Shown: positions 53,010 to 61,954 of the stretch, piece after piece
Numbering within the stretch: position 1 is the first letter of the stretch
Layout of the letters: every line of letters begins with the position of its first letter
Made by a program: the position numbers and the translations under genes
Source of the DNA: Williamsia phyllosphaerae
Lineage (GTDB): Bacteria; Actinomycetota; Actinomycetes; Mycobacteriales; Mycobacteriaceae
DNA: 64,000 nucleotides
NCBI RefSeq assembly: GCF_014635305.1
Contig: NZ_BMCS01000002.1
Coordinates: 62,001 to 126,000 of the forward strand
Direction of reading: 5' to 3'
The notes under the pieces: generated by a model
What the model saw: the letters and a program-made list of their open reading frames with translations, nothing else
What the model was told of the DNA's origin: nothing
Database searches by the model: none

Positions 53010-54345
53010 CCGGTTCACCCCCACGGGCGGGACGCTGCACACGTGGTCGGTGAACTCGTCGGACAGCACACCGGTGGTCTCCGCGGTCCCACCGTCGTTC
53101 AACCAGAGCTTCCACCTCTCGACGGCCGGCGAGTCCTCCGACGCGCCGAGCACGTGGCTCGCGGCGTCCTTCGACATCGACGGGTCCGTCGACCTCAAGG
53201 CCATGGAGCAGGCGTACGCGATGCTCATCGCCCGTCACGGCACGCTGCACAGCGGCTTCACCCGGGAGAACGGCGCCATCGTCCGACGACTCCACGACCC
53301 CGCGACACTGAGGCTCGACGCCGGTCCGCCCGTGGTCGGGCTCGACTCCGACGGACTCCGAGCGCACCTGTGGGACGCCCTCAACGCGTCGTGCCCGATG
53401 CTCGGGCCGCCGAGCTACCTGCTCGCCGCGGTCGACCGTACCGATCGTTCGACCATCATCTGCGGTTTCGACCACGCCCACGTCGACGCCTACTCGATGG
53501 CGATCGTCATCGACGACCTGCACCAGCTGTACGAGGGGTGCCTGGCCGAGTCCGGCGGGTTCTGCCCCCGACGCCTCCCGCAGGCGAGCAGCTTCGTCGA
53601 CTACTGCGCCGCCGAGGCCGACGACGATCGCGACTACCGCACCCACCCGGCCATGGCACGCTGGCTCGAGTTCTTCGAACGGCACCGCAACACCCCGCCG
53701 TCGTTCCCCCTCGATCTCGGACTCGCCCCCGGCGAGCAGGCACCCCAGGCCGTCGACCTGAGACAGGTGCTCGACCGGACCGGACTCGAGGCCTTCGAAC
53801 GCGTCTGCCGCGACCACGGCGCCAGCGTGTTCGCGGGCTTCCTGGCGGCGATGGCGCAGACGGCGCACAACCTCGGTGCGGGGCGCGAGATGTCGGTGCT
53901 GTTCCCGATGCACACCCGTCGCTCGCGGCTGTGGCACAACGCCGTGGGCTGGTTCACCACCAACGCCCCGTTGACCGTCCACTGCGGCGACGACGTGCTC
54001 GACACCCTCGCAGCCACCGGGCCGGCGTTGCGGTCGGCGGTCGCGCTCGGCGAGATCCCCGTACCCCACGTCCTCGAGGCGATCGGCGGTCTCACCTGCT
54101 CGCGCAACGACATCTTCATGGTGTCCTACATCGATTACCGCCGGCTTCCCGGCGCCGCCGCCCACGCCGAGATCGACGCGCACCACATCTCCAATGTCAC
54201 CACCGCCGACGACGCACAGTTCTGGATCTCACGGACCGACGACGGCGTCGCGTTGCGCAGCCGGTACCCGGACACGCCGACCGCCCACACCCAACTGGAT
54301 GCGTTCTTCGCCGAGCTGGAGTACGTCGTTCGCTCGATCATCTGA
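52990..54345 (+). CDS. PapA-like condensation-fold acyltransferase P3'
   Basis: 451 residues from TTG 52990, inside the last 20 bp of P2' and preceded by GAGAGGGAG. N-terminal MRVTTIDRFTPTGGTLHTW parallels P3, as do STWLAASFDIDGSVDLKAME, catalytic ICGFDHAHVDAYSM (His162, Asp166, Ala for Gly), PMHTRRSRLWHNAVGWFTTN and MVSYIDYRRLPG. Last gene of the island before sseA. The matched order P1'-P2'-P3' shows the triad was duplicated as a block. Confidence 0.8.
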   Translation: MRVTTIDRFTPTGGTLHTWSVNSSDSTPVVSAVPPSFNQSFHLSTAGESSDAPSTWLAASFDIDGSVDLKAMEQAYAMLIARHGTLHSGFTRENGAIVRRLHDPATLRLDAGPPVVGLDSDGLRAHLWDALNASCPMLGPPSYLLAAVDRTDRSTIICGFDHAHVDAYSMAIVIDDLHQLYEGCLAESGGFCPRRLPQASSFVDYCAAEADDDRDYRTHPAMARWLEFFERHRNTPPSFPLDLGLAPGEQAPQAVDLRQVLDRTGLEAFERVCRDHGASVFAGFLAAMAQTAHNLGAGREMSVLFPMHTRRSRLWHNAVGWFTTNAPLTVHCGDDVLDTLAATGPALRSAVALGEIPVPHVLEAIGGLTCSRNDIFMVSYIDYRRLPGAAAHAEIDAHHISNVTTADDAQFWISRTDDGVALRSRYPDTPTAHTQLDAFFAELEYVVRSII

Positions 54346-54385
54346 TCCCGATCGCGGTGATGCGACGCTCGGGGACGGTGACCAC

Positions 54386-54391
54386 TAGGCT
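54386..54391 (+). promoter_or_regulatory. -10 element for sseA
   Basis: TAGGCT, 45 nt before GTG 54437, inside the 91-bp gap between the island and the restored core gene order. Confidence 0.4.
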
Positions 54392-54436
54392 CGGACGCGT
54401 ACTCGTCCGCCCACCTCAAGCCCCGGGAGCCGTGCC

Positions 54437-55321
54437 GTGACCGTCCAGACCGACCCATATCCGGGCTTCGCCGCCTACGCTCACCCCGAGCGCCTGGTCA
54501 GCACCGAGTGGCTCAGCGCCAACCTCGGGACCCCCGGACTCAAGGTCGTCGAGTCCGACGAGGACGTCCTCCTCTACGACATCGGCCACATCCCCAGCGC
54601 GCAGAAGATCGACTGGCACCTGCACCTCAACGACCCGGTGACGCGCGACTACATCGACGGTGAGCAGTTCGCGGAGTTGATGCGCGCCAAGGGCATCCGA
54701 CGTGACGACACCATCGTGGTCTACGGCGACAAGTCCAACTGGTGGGCCGCCTACGCGCTGTGGGTGTTCACGCTGTTCGGCCACTCCGACGTACGCCTGC
54801 TCGACGGTGGCCGGCAGGCGTGGTTCGCCGAGGACCGCGAGACCAGCTTCGAGGTCCCGGAGTACCCGCGGTCGGACTACCCGGTCGTCGACCGCGACGA
54901 CAGCACCATCCGTGCGTTCGCCCCACAGGTCCGCGAGATCATCGGCACCGAACCGCTCATCGATGTCCGTTCGCCCCAGGAGTACTCCGGCGAACGCACC
55001 CACATGCCGGACTACCCGCAGGAGGGTGCTCTGCGCGGAGGGCACATCCCGACCGCCGTCTCCATCCCGTGGGCCAGGGCCGCCGCCCCCGACGGGCGCT
55101 TTCGCAGCCGCGCCGAACTCGACGAGATCTACGGCGATTTCGCCCCGGATCAGCCGACAGTCGCCTACTGCCGCATCGGTGAGCGGTCGTCGCACACCTG
55201 GTTCGTCCTGACCCATCTGCTCGGGTTCTCCCGGGTGCGCAACTACGACGGTTCGTGGACCGAGTGGGGCAATGCGGTGCGCGCGCCGATCGCCACCGGT
55301 GACGATCCCGGCACGCTGTGA
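54437..55321 (+). CDS. sseA: Thiosulfate sulfurtransferase (rhodanese)
   Basis: 294 residues from GTG 54437. Tandem rhodanese domains: an inactive N-terminal one ([20 protein letters not shown]) and a catalytic C-terminal one with [33 protein letters not shown] and the persulfide Cys in [17 protein letters not shown]. It moves sulfane sulfur from thiosulfate or similar donors. The sufE-like gene overlaps its stop (GTGA), suggesting that sulfur passes between the products. This pair, and accA3 beyond, restore the order of Rv3283-Rv3285. Confidence 0.92.
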   Translation: MTVQTDPYPGFAAYAHPERLVSTEWLSANLGTPGLKVVESDEDVLLYDIGHIPSAQKIDWHLHLNDPVTRDYIDGEQFAELMRAKGIRRDDTIVVYGDKSNWWAAYALWVFTLFGHSDVRLLDGGRQAWFAEDRETSFEVPEYPRSDYPVVDRDDSTIRAFAPQVREIIGTEPLIDVRSPQEYSGERTHMPDYPQEGALRGGHIPTAVSIPWARAAAPDGRFRSRAELDEIYGDFAPDQPTVAYCRIGERSSHTWFVLTHLLGFSRVRNYDGSWTEWGNAVRAPIATGDDPGTL

Positions 55322-55764
55322 CGGTGCCCGCCGCGCTCGCGGAGATCGTCGACGATTTCGAGGCGCTGGGCGAGTCCGACCGGGTGACCTTGCTGCTGGA
55401 GTTCTCCAGGGAACTGCCCGAACTCCCCGACACCCTCGCCACCGCGGCGATGGAGCCGGTGCCGGAATGTCAGTCCCCGGTGTTCCTGTCGGTCGACGCC
55501 GCCGACCCGGCGTCGGTGCAGCTGTACTTCAGCGCGCCGCCGGAGGCACCGACCACCCGCGGTTTCGCATCCATCCTGCACCAGGGGCTCAACGGGGCCT
55601 CGGCCGACGAGATCCTCACCGTGCCCGCGGATTTCTATCACGACCTCGGGCTCGACAAGGCCGTGAGCCCGTTGCGGTTGCGTGGGATGGCGGGGATGCT
55701 CGCCCGCATCAAGAACCAGATCGCCGCCCAGGCCGGTGACCCGAACCCGGCATCGACGCCGTAG
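55318..55764 (+). CDS. SufE-like sulfur acceptor protein (Rv3284-like)
   Basis: 148 residues from GTG 55318, overlapping sseA by 4 bp. SufE fold: [20 protein letters not shown], the conserved Cys in [10 protein letters not shown] that accepts persulfide, and [19 protein letters not shown]. In Fe-S assembly SufE stimulates the cysteine desulfurase SufS; coupling to a rhodanese suggests it takes sulfur from SseA here. No SUF operon is nearby in this window. Confidence 0.88.
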   Translation: MTVPAALAEIVDDFEALGESDRVTLLLEFSRELPELPDTLATAAMEPVPECQSPVFLSVDAADPASVQLYFSAPPEAPTTRGFASILHQGLNGASADEILTVPADFYHDLGLDKAVSPLRLRGMAGMLARIKNQIAAQAGDPNPASTP

Positions 55765-55782
55765 TCGTCACCGCCGCCCGCC

Positions 55783-57195
55783 ATGAAGTTCATCCAGATG
55801 ATGGACCAGCCCGTCGACCCCGGCGGACTGGTCGAGTGGTCACCGCACACCCTCGGCGGGTTCGCGAACTGGAACAGCGACCCCCGGCCGACGTCACACA
55901 ACCACGAACTGCACCTGCGTGGTGCGCTCGAATACCGCTGGCGGACACAGCGTGAGGGTGGTCGGGAGTCCTGGCTGGGTCTGGCCATCGAGTTCGACGA
56001 ACCCATGTCGGTACCGGCGATCCGCACGGCACTGACCCGGTGGATCGACCGGCACGAGGTACTGCGCAGCCACGTCATCATCAAGAACACCGGGATGGCG
56101 CGGTTGTCCACCCCGCCGGGATCGGTGGCCCTGAAGATGGGGCGGGTCCGGTGGTACGCCGAGGCCGGTCCGCTGCTCGATCAGCTCGCGGGCACGTTCG
56201 ACCGGGCCACCGCACCGCTGCAGTGGCCCGCGTACTTGTTCGCGACGGTGGCACGCGAACGCACGTTCACGCTGCTGTTCGCCGGCGACCACTCGCTGCT
56301 CGACGGCTACTCGCTGATCCTGGCCCAGCACGAACTCGTCGAGCTCTACCGCGCCGCCCGGGAACGCCGGGAACCCGAACTGCCGCCGGTGGGCAGCTAC
56401 GTCGACTTCAGCGCCGAGGAACGCCGTGTCGCCGACGCCGCCGACCGTGAGCACCCCGCGGTCGTCGCCTGGGACAACTATCTGCTGGCGACCGATCGCC
56501 AGATGCCGAGGTTCGCGACATCGGGGTCGGCTCCGGGGGAGGGCGCCGACGCCCCGCCGCAGCCCCAGTCCTCGGTGACGATGGAGCTGCTCGACGACGA
56601 CGCGGCCAACCGGTTCACCGCGGTGTGTTCGGCGGCCGGGGGAAACCTGTTCGCGGGCATCCTGTCCGCACTGGCGCTGGCCTACCGCGAGGTCGGTGGC
56701 GGCGAGGAATTCCGCTGCATCACACCGCGGCACACGCGGTCCGAGGGGCGTTGGCTGGGCGCACTGGGCTGGTTCGTGGCGGTGTCGCCGCTCTACCTCG
56801 ACACCACCGGGGTCGTCTCGTTCGATCAGCTCATCGGCCGCGCCACCGCCGAGCTGCGGCAGGCGCGGGTGGCCGCAGGCATCCCGTTCCTACGGGTGGC
56901 GGGATTGCTGGGCTACGAGGGCGAACCGAAGTTCGTGGTGTCGTTCATCGACACCCGGCATGCGCCCAACGCCGCCGAGGCCGACGCCGGTGGGGCGCGG
57001 GTGCTCCGCAGCCACAGCTACTCCACCGACGAGGTGTTCATCTGGGTCAACCGCACCCCGTCCGGGGTACGCATATCGGCCCGGTTCCCGGCGTCGGGAC
57101 CGGCGCACGGGGAGGTCAGTCGATTCCTGGTCACCTTCGGCGACATCGTGCGCGGTATCGGCGATCAGAGCACCTTCGCGCCACACAACACTTGA
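55783..57195 (+). CDS. PapA-like condensation-fold acyltransferase P4
   Basis: 470 residues from ATG 55783, 18 nt after the sufE-like stop. Most like P1/P1' (PGGLVEWSPHTLGGFANW, WLGLAIEFDEPMSVPAIRTA, IDRHEVLRSH), but it keeps the canonical Gly: LLFAGDHSLLDGYSL (His170, Asp174). TPRHTRSEGRWLGALGWFVA and FVVSFIDTRHAP follow. It interrupts the Rv3284-accA3 neighbourhood separately from the main island. Seventh PapA-type enzyme of the window, probably working with the island products. Confidence 0.8.
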   Translation: MKFIQMMDQPVDPGGLVEWSPHTLGGFANWNSDPRPTSHNHELHLRGALEYRWRTQREGGRESWLGLAIEFDEPMSVPAIRTALTRWIDRHEVLRSHVIIKNTGMARLSTPPGSVALKMGRVRWYAEAGPLLDQLAGTFDRATAPLQWPAYLFATVARERTFTLLFAGDHSLLDGYSLILAQHELVELYRAARERREPELPPVGSYVDFSAEERRVADAADREHPAVVAWDNYLLATDRQMPRFATSGSAPGEGADAPPQPQSSVTMELLDDDAANRFTAVCSAAGGNLFAGILSALALAYREVGGGEEFRCITPRHTRSEGRWLGALGWFVAVSPLYLDTTGVVSFDQLIGRATAELRQARVAAGIPFLRVAGLLGYEGEPKFVVSFIDTRHAPNAAEADAGGARVLRSHSYSTDEVFIWVNRTPSGVRISARFPASGPAHGEVSRFLVTFGDIVRGIGDQSTFAPHNT

Positions 57196-57224
57196 CCGCC
57201 GAACCGATCAATCGCTCGGTGCGT

Positions 57225-57230
57225 TAGGGT
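57225..57230 (+). promoter_or_regulatory. -10 element for accA3
   Basis: TAGGGT, about 53 nt before GTG 57283, whose ribosome site is CAGGAGAA. The leader of about 45 nt lies after the P4 gene, so accA3 need not depend on it. Confidence 0.45.
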
Positions 57231-57282
57231 ACTTTTCGGTGCCAGCACCTCACATCCGCGTCACATCGCCACAGGAGAACAC

Positions 57283-59091
57283 GTGCCCAGTCATGCCAGT
57301 CCGGTGATCAGCAAAGTCCTCGTCGCCAATCGCGGTGAGATCGCCGTCCGGGTGATCCGCGCCGCGCGCGATGCGGGCCTGGGCAGTGTGGCGGTCTACG
57401 CCGAGCCCGACGCCGACGCACTGTTCGTCAAGCTGGCCGACGAGGCCTTCGCACTGGGCGGTCAGAGCTCCGCGGAGTCGTACCTGGTGTTCGACAAGAT
57501 CCTCGACGCCGCCGCCAAGTCCGGCGCCGATGCCATCCACCCCGGATACGGATTCCTCTCCGAGAACGCCGACTTCGCCCAGGCCGTGATCGATGCCGAC
57601 CTGGTGTGGATCGGACCGTCACCGCAGTCGATCCGCGACCTCGGCGACAAGGTCACCGCCCGCCACATCGCCCTCAAGGCCGACGCCCCCATGGCGCCGG
57701 GTACCAAGGACCCCGTCAAGAACGCCGACGAGATCGTCGCGTTCGCCGAAGAGCACGGTGTCCCGGTCGCGATCAAGGCGGCGTTCGGTGGCGGTGGCCG
57801 CGGCATGAAGGTCGCCTACACGATCGCCGAGATCCCGGAGCTGTTCGACTCGGCCACCCGCGAGGCCGTCTCGGCCTTCGGTCGCGGCGAGTGCTTCGTC
57901 GAGCGCTACCTCGACAAGGCCCGTCACGTCGAGGCCCAGGTGATCGCCGACCAGCACGGCAACGTCATCGTCGCCGGCACCCGCGACTGCTCGCTGCAGC
58001 GGCGCTTCCAGAAGCTCGTCGAGGAGGCCCCCGCGCCCTTCCTGACCACCGAGCAGCGCGAGAAGATCCACTCATCGGCCAAGGCCATCTGCCGCGAGGC
58101 GGGCTACTACGGCGCCGGGACCGTCGAGTTCCTCGTCGGCTCCGACGGCCTCGTCTCGTTCCTCGAGGTCAACACCCGCCTGCAGGTCGAACACCCCGTC
58201 ACCGAGGAGACCGCGGGCATCGACCTCGTCCGCCAGCAGTTCCGCATCGCCGCCGGCGAGAAGCTCGAGTTCACCGAGGACCCCACACCGCGCGGACACT
58301 CCTTCGAGTTCCGCATCAACGGCGAGGACGCGGGCCGCAACTTCCTGCCCGCCCCCGGCCCCATCACCGTCTACAAGGAGCCGACCGGCCCGGGCGTGCG
58401 CGTCGACTCCGGTGTCGTCCAGGGCGATGTCATCGGCGGCGGATTCGACTCGATGCTGGCCAAGCTGATCGTGACCGGCGAGAACCGCGAGCAGGCGCTG
58501 GAGCGATCGCGTCGCGCGCTGGCCGAGTTCGAGGTCGAGGGCCTGGCCACCGTGCTGCCCTTCCACCGCCACATCGTCTCCAACCCCGCTTTCATGGCGT
58601 CTGTGGACGACAACGGCGTGGAGAAGTTCGACATCTACACCAAGTGGATCGAAACCGACTGGGACAACCCGATCGAGCCCTACACCGGTGGCCAGCCCAT
58701 CGAGGAGGACGACGCCGCGCCGCGACACAACGTGGTGGTCGAGGTCGGTGGCCGTCGAGTGGAGGTCTCCCTGCCCGGCGACCTCGCCCTGGCCGGCGCG
58801 AACGGCGCGGGAGGCGGCGCGATCCGCAAGAAGCCCAAGGCCCGCACGCGCACCAAGGGAGGGGCCGCAGCCGTGTCCGGTGACGCCGTGGCCGCCCCGA
58901 TGCAGGGCACCGTGGTCAAGGTCGCCGTCACCGAGGGCCAGGAGGTCTCCGCCGGTGAACTCGTCGTCGTGCTCGAGGCGATGAAGATGGAGAACCCGGT
59001 CACCGCGCACAAGGACGGCACGGTCACCGGCCTGTCCGTCGAGCCCGGCTCCGCGGTCACCCAGGGCACCGTCCTGCTCGAGCTCAAGTAG
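57283..59091 (+). CDS. accA3: Acyl-CoA carboxylase alpha subunit (biotin carboxylase + BCCP)
   Basis: 602 residues from GTG 57283. Biotin carboxylase (about 8-455): [75 protein letters not shown] flexible [12 protein letters not shown] linker leads to the biotinyl domain with Lys568 in [12 protein letters not shown], the residue modified by BirA (28808). It carboxylates biotin with bicarbonate and ATP, then hands CO2 to AccD5 or other beta subunits. AccA3 serves acetyl-, propionyl- and long-chain acyl-CoA carboxylases in mycolate producers. Confidence 0.95.
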   Translation: MPSHASPVISKVLVANRGEIAVRVIRAARDAGLGSVAVYAEPDADALFVKLADEAFALGGQSSAESYLVFDKILDAAAKSGADAIHPGYGFLSENADFAQAVIDADLVWIGPSPQSIRDLGDKVTARHIALKADAPMAPGTKDPVKNADEIVAFAEEHGVPVAIKAAFGGGGRGMKVAYTIAEIPELFDSATREAVSAFGRGECFVERYLDKARHVEAQVIADQHGNVIVAGTRDCSLQRRFQKLVEEAPAPFLTTEQREKIHSSAKAICREAGYYGAGTVEFLVGSDGLVSFLEVNTRLQVEHPVTEETAGIDLVRQQFRIAAGEKLEFTEDPTPRGHSFEFRINGEDAGRNFLPAPGPITVYKEPTGPGVRVDSGVVQGDVIGGGFDSMLAKLIVTGENREQALERSRRALAEFEVEGLATVLPFHRHIVSNPAFMASVDDNGVEKFDIYTKWIETDWDNPIEPYTGGQPIEEDDAAPRHNVVVEVGGRRVEVSLPGDLALAGANGAGGGAIRKKPKARTRTKGGAAAVSGDAVAAPMQGTVVKVAVTEGQEVSAGELVVVLEAMKMENPVTAHKDGTVTGLSVEPGSAVTQGTVLLELK

Positions 59092-59111
59092 CACCGGCCC
59101 CGGCCTCCGCG

Positions 59112-59489
59112 ATGGAACCCGTGGAGATCAACGCGGGCGCGTGGTACCTGCGCGCTCTGCGCGACGACGACCGGGTCACCGACGTGACCGCGCTCGGCGA
59201 GACCGGCCTGCTCGGGACCGCGAGCGACTCGCCCGCGCAGTTCGTCACCGACGCCGCATCGTGGTGGGCCGACGAGACGCGGTTCACCTGGGCGGTGTGC
59301 GAACCGACCACCGGCGAACTGATCGCGCTCATCGCGGTCACCAGGGACGACCGGCGGCCGGACCATGCGTACCTGACCTCGGCGTACCGCGCCGATCATA
59401 CCGAGGCGCTCGCGGTGGGCAGTGCGGCGGTCACCCGCTTCGTCGAGGGCGCACTCGGTCTGACTGTCGCCCCTTCGGCCGAACTGTAA
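59112..59489 (+). CDS. Small GNAT-like protein, possibly incomplete
   Basis: 125 residues from ATG 59112, 20 nt after accA3. AWYLRALRDDDRVTDVTALG and FTWAVCEPTTGELIALIAVT resemble the first half of RimJ/RimL-type GNAT acetyltransferases. The later DHAYLTSAYRADHTEALAVG keeps a faint echo of the second half, but the acetyl-CoA loop (Q/RxxGxG/A) is not visible. It may be a degenerate acetyltransferase or a ligand-binding remnant. Probably cotranscribed with accA3. No ribosome site stands out. Confidence 0.6.
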   Translation: MEPVEINAGAWYLRALRDDDRVTDVTALGETGLLGTASDSPAQFVTDAASWWADETRFTWAVCEPTTGELIALIAVTRDDRRPDHAYLTSAYRADHTEALAVGSAAVTRFVEGALGLTVAPSAEL

Positions 59490-59556
59490 GACCTTGGCGT
59501 CTGCGAGCGATAGTCGAGGATAGGATCGACCAACCTCCTTCGAAAGGCCAGGACCC

Positions 59557-60597
59557 TTGTCTCACCGGACCCCGGTTGCCCGTGTGCGCACCGCACTGCT
59601 GACCGCAGCCGCGGCCGCCGCAGTCGTCATGGCGGGGACCGTCGTCGTCCCGACCGCGACCGCAGCCCCTCTCCCCGTTCCCGGCGCCACGTCGCCGGAC
59701 GGTTCGAAACTCGTCTCGGTCACCAAGACCGGCGATCGACAGCTGAACATCGAGGTGCGTTCGGCCGCGATGAACAAGGTCATCCCGCTGTCGGTGATCC
59801 TGCCCAAGGATCGCAGTGCCCCGCGGCCCACGCTCTACCTGCTCAACGGCGCGGGTGGCGGTGAGGACGCGGCGACCTGGGAGCGACAGACCGACGTCGT
59901 GAAGTTCTTCTCCGACAAGAACGTCAACGTCATCACGCCCAATGCGGGCGCCTACAGCTACTACACCGACTGGGAACGCACCGACAAGGTGCTGGGCAAG
60001 CCGTTGTGGTCGACGTTCCTCGGCAAGGAACTGCCCACGATCATCGATCAGGCGTTCTCGACCACCGGTCGCAACGCGATCGCCGGCATCTCGTCCTCGG
60101 CGTCGTCGGTGCTGAACCTGGCCGTCGAACATCCGGGTCTGTACCGCGCGGTCGGCGCCTACAGCGGTTGTGCCGCGTCGTCGAGCCCGGCGGGTCAGGC
60201 CTACGTCCGCCTCGTGGTCGAGAGCCGCGGTGGCGCGAACGTGACCAACATGTGGGGGCGCTACCCCGGACCGAACTGGTCCGCGCACGACGCCCTGGTG
60301 ACCGCCCCCAAGCTGCGCGGGACGAGCCTCTACATCTCCAGCGGTAGCGGACTGCCCGGCAAGTACGACAACCAGGCGGACCTGCGCCCGGGTGCCGACC
60401 TCGGCTCGCAGATCATCCTCGGTGGTCCGATCGAGGCCGCCACCAACGCCTGCACCCATCAGCTGGCAGAACGCCTGGGCCAGTTGAAGATCCCCGCCAC
60501 GTTCCACTTCCCCGACGGGGGCACGCATTCGTGGGGGTACTGGGAGGACGAGCTGCACCGGTCCTGGCCGCAGCTCGGGCGCGCGATCGGCGCCTAG
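59557..60597 (+). CDS. Secreted Ag85-like mycolyltransferase/esterase
   Basis: 346 residues from TTG 59557 (AGGACCC upstream); GTG 59584 is an alternative. Signal peptide to about residue 37 (TATAAP). Nucleophile Ser179 sits in AGISSSASSVLNLAV, a Ser-rich variant of the usual GLSMGG elbow. NMWG and GTHSWGYW (His324) are kept, as are SGSGLPGKYD and ACTHQLAERL, shared with the copy at 37087. Family members transfer mycoloyl groups at the cell surface. The altered elbow could change acyl specificity or favour hydrolysis. Confidence 0.85.
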   Translation: MSHRTPVARVRTALLTAAAAAAVVMAGTVVVPTATAAPLPVPGATSPDGSKLVSVTKTGDRQLNIEVRSAAMNKVIPLSVILPKDRSAPRPTLYLLNGAGGGEDAATWERQTDVVKFFSDKNVNVITPNAGAYSYYTDWERTDKVLGKPLWSTFLGKELPTIIDQAFSTTGRNAIAGISSSASSVLNLAVEHPGLYRAVGAYSGCAASSSPAGQAYVRLVVESRGGANVTNMWGRYPGPNWSAHDALVTAPKLRGTSLYISSGSGLPGKYDNQADLRPGADLGSQIILGGPIEAATNACTHQLAERLGQLKIPATFHFPDGGTHSWGYWEDELHRSWPQLGRAIGA

Positions 60598-60617
60598 GCG
60601 CGACAGCCACAGACGAA

Positions 60618-60650
60618 ACGACCGCCGGGCCCTGTGGGCTCGGCGGTCGT
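60618..60650. terminator. Strong bidirectional terminator
   Basis: A 15-bp stem (60618-60632 with 60636-60650; one G-U in RNA) closed by a 3-nt loop TGT lies between convergent genes. The arms read ACGACCGCCGGGCCC and GGGCTCGGCGGTCGT. It is followed by CTCGTTCTGCTCG rather than a T-run. Confidence 0.85.
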
Positions 60651-60664
60651 CTCGTTCTGCTCGA

Positions 60665-61888
60665 TCACGTACCCGCGAGAAGTCCCTTGGCCACGTGGGT
60701 CACCTGGATCTCGTTGCTACCGGCATAGATCATGAGCGACTTCGCGTCGCGCGCCAGCTGCTCCACGCGGTACTCGGCCATGTAGCCGTTGCCGCCGAAC
60801 AGCTGCACGGCCTCCATGGCCACGTCGGTGGCCGCCTTCGACGAGTACAGCTTCATCGCCGACGCCTCCGACAGGCTGATCGATTTCCGGTCCTTGCCGC
60901 GCTCGAGCGCGCTGAAGATCATGTTCTGCACGTTGATCCGCGCGATCTCCATCTCGGCGAGCTTGAGCTGGATGAGCTGGAACTGTCCGATGTTCTTGCC
61001 CCACAGCGTGCGGTTGCGGGCGTAGTCGACCGACAGGCGCAGGCACTCGTTGATGATGCCCAGCGACAGCGCCGCGATCCCGACACGCTCCATGGTGAAG
61101 CCGGCCTTCGCGCCCTCGCCGCCGCGCTTGTCCGCTCCGGTGTCCTCGGTCTCGCCGAGGAGACGGTCCGGCGACACGCGGACGTTGTCGAAGAACAGCT
61201 CGCCGGTGGGCGAGCTCATCATCCCCATCTTCTTGAACGGCTTGCCCTGGGTGAGTCCCTCCATGCCCTTGTCGAGCACGAAGGACAGGACCTTGCGGTC
61301 GCGGATCGGGGTGCCGTCTCCCTCGTCGAGCTTCGCGAACACGACGATGGTGTCGGCGTAGGGGCCGTTCGTGATGAAGGTCTTGTTGCCCTTGAGGATG
61401 TAGTCCTCACCGTCGCGCTTGACGGTTGTCTTCATGCCGCCCAGCGCATCGGACCCGGAGTCGGGTTCGGTGATGGCCCAGGCGCCGATCTTCTCGAGCG
61501 TCACCAGCTCGGGCAGCCAACGCTTCTTCTGCGCCAACGTGCCCTTCGATCGGATCGTCCCGACGGTGAGCTGACAGACACCCAGCGATGCGATGATGCC
61601 GAGGCTGACGCCCGCGAGCTCGGTGTTGAGCAGCATGAAGGTGCTGTCACCCATGCCGCCGCTGACGGCACCGGGCTTGGCCTCACCGGTGGCCTCGGAC
61701 TCGAGTTCCTTCTCCAGCCCCTCCCGCGCCATCTGGTCGACGCCGAAGGTGGTGTACAGCTTCCGCGCGATGTCATAGGGCGGGAGCACGCCGGTCTCGA
61801 GCTCGTCGAGGTGCGGTCGGACCTCTTTGTCGATGAACCCGCGAAGGGCATCGCGGATCATGAGATCTTCTTCGGACCATTCGTACAT
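60665..61888 (-). CDS. Acyl-CoA dehydrogenase with IVD/LCAD-type catalytic Glu position
   Basis: 407 residues from ATG 61888 (GGAGGAA upstream). Acyl-CoA dehydrogenase signatures are AWAITEPDSGSDALGGMKTT and FITNGPYADT. The C-terminal site that holds the catalytic Glu in most family members (YEGT) reads IYAGSNEIQ, so that Glu is Ala. Instead a Glu occurs in GFTMERVGIA (Glu267), which is where isovaleryl- and long-chain-type enzymes place theirs. An inserted GE/KP-rich loop near residues 55-80 is unusual. Probably oxidises a branched or long acyl-CoA. Confidence 0.87.
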   Translation of the reverse strand: MYEWSEEDLMIRDALRGFIDKEVRPHLDELETGVLPPYDIARKLYTTFGVDQMAREGLEKELESEATGEAKPGAVSGGMGDSTFMLLNTELAGVSLGIIASLGVCQLTVGTIRSKGTLAQKKRWLPELVTLEKIGAWAITEPDSGSDALGGMKTTVKRDGEDYILKGNKTFITNGPYADTIVVFAKLDEGDGTPIRDRKVLSFVLDKGMEGLTQGKPFKKMGMMSSPTGELFFDNVRVSPDRLLGETEDTGADKRGGEGAKAGFTMERVGIAALSLGIINECLRLSVDYARNRTLWGKNIGQFQLIQLKLAEMEIARINVQNMIFSALERGKDRKSISLSEASAMKLYSSKAATDVAMEAVQLFGGNGYMAEYRVEQLARDAKSLMIYAGSNEIQVTHVAKGLLAGT

Positions 61889-61954
61889 GGGGCATTTCCT
61901 CCGCGCTGATGGCGTCACTGTCGGACAACGATGAAACAAAAAGTGAAACTTGCT

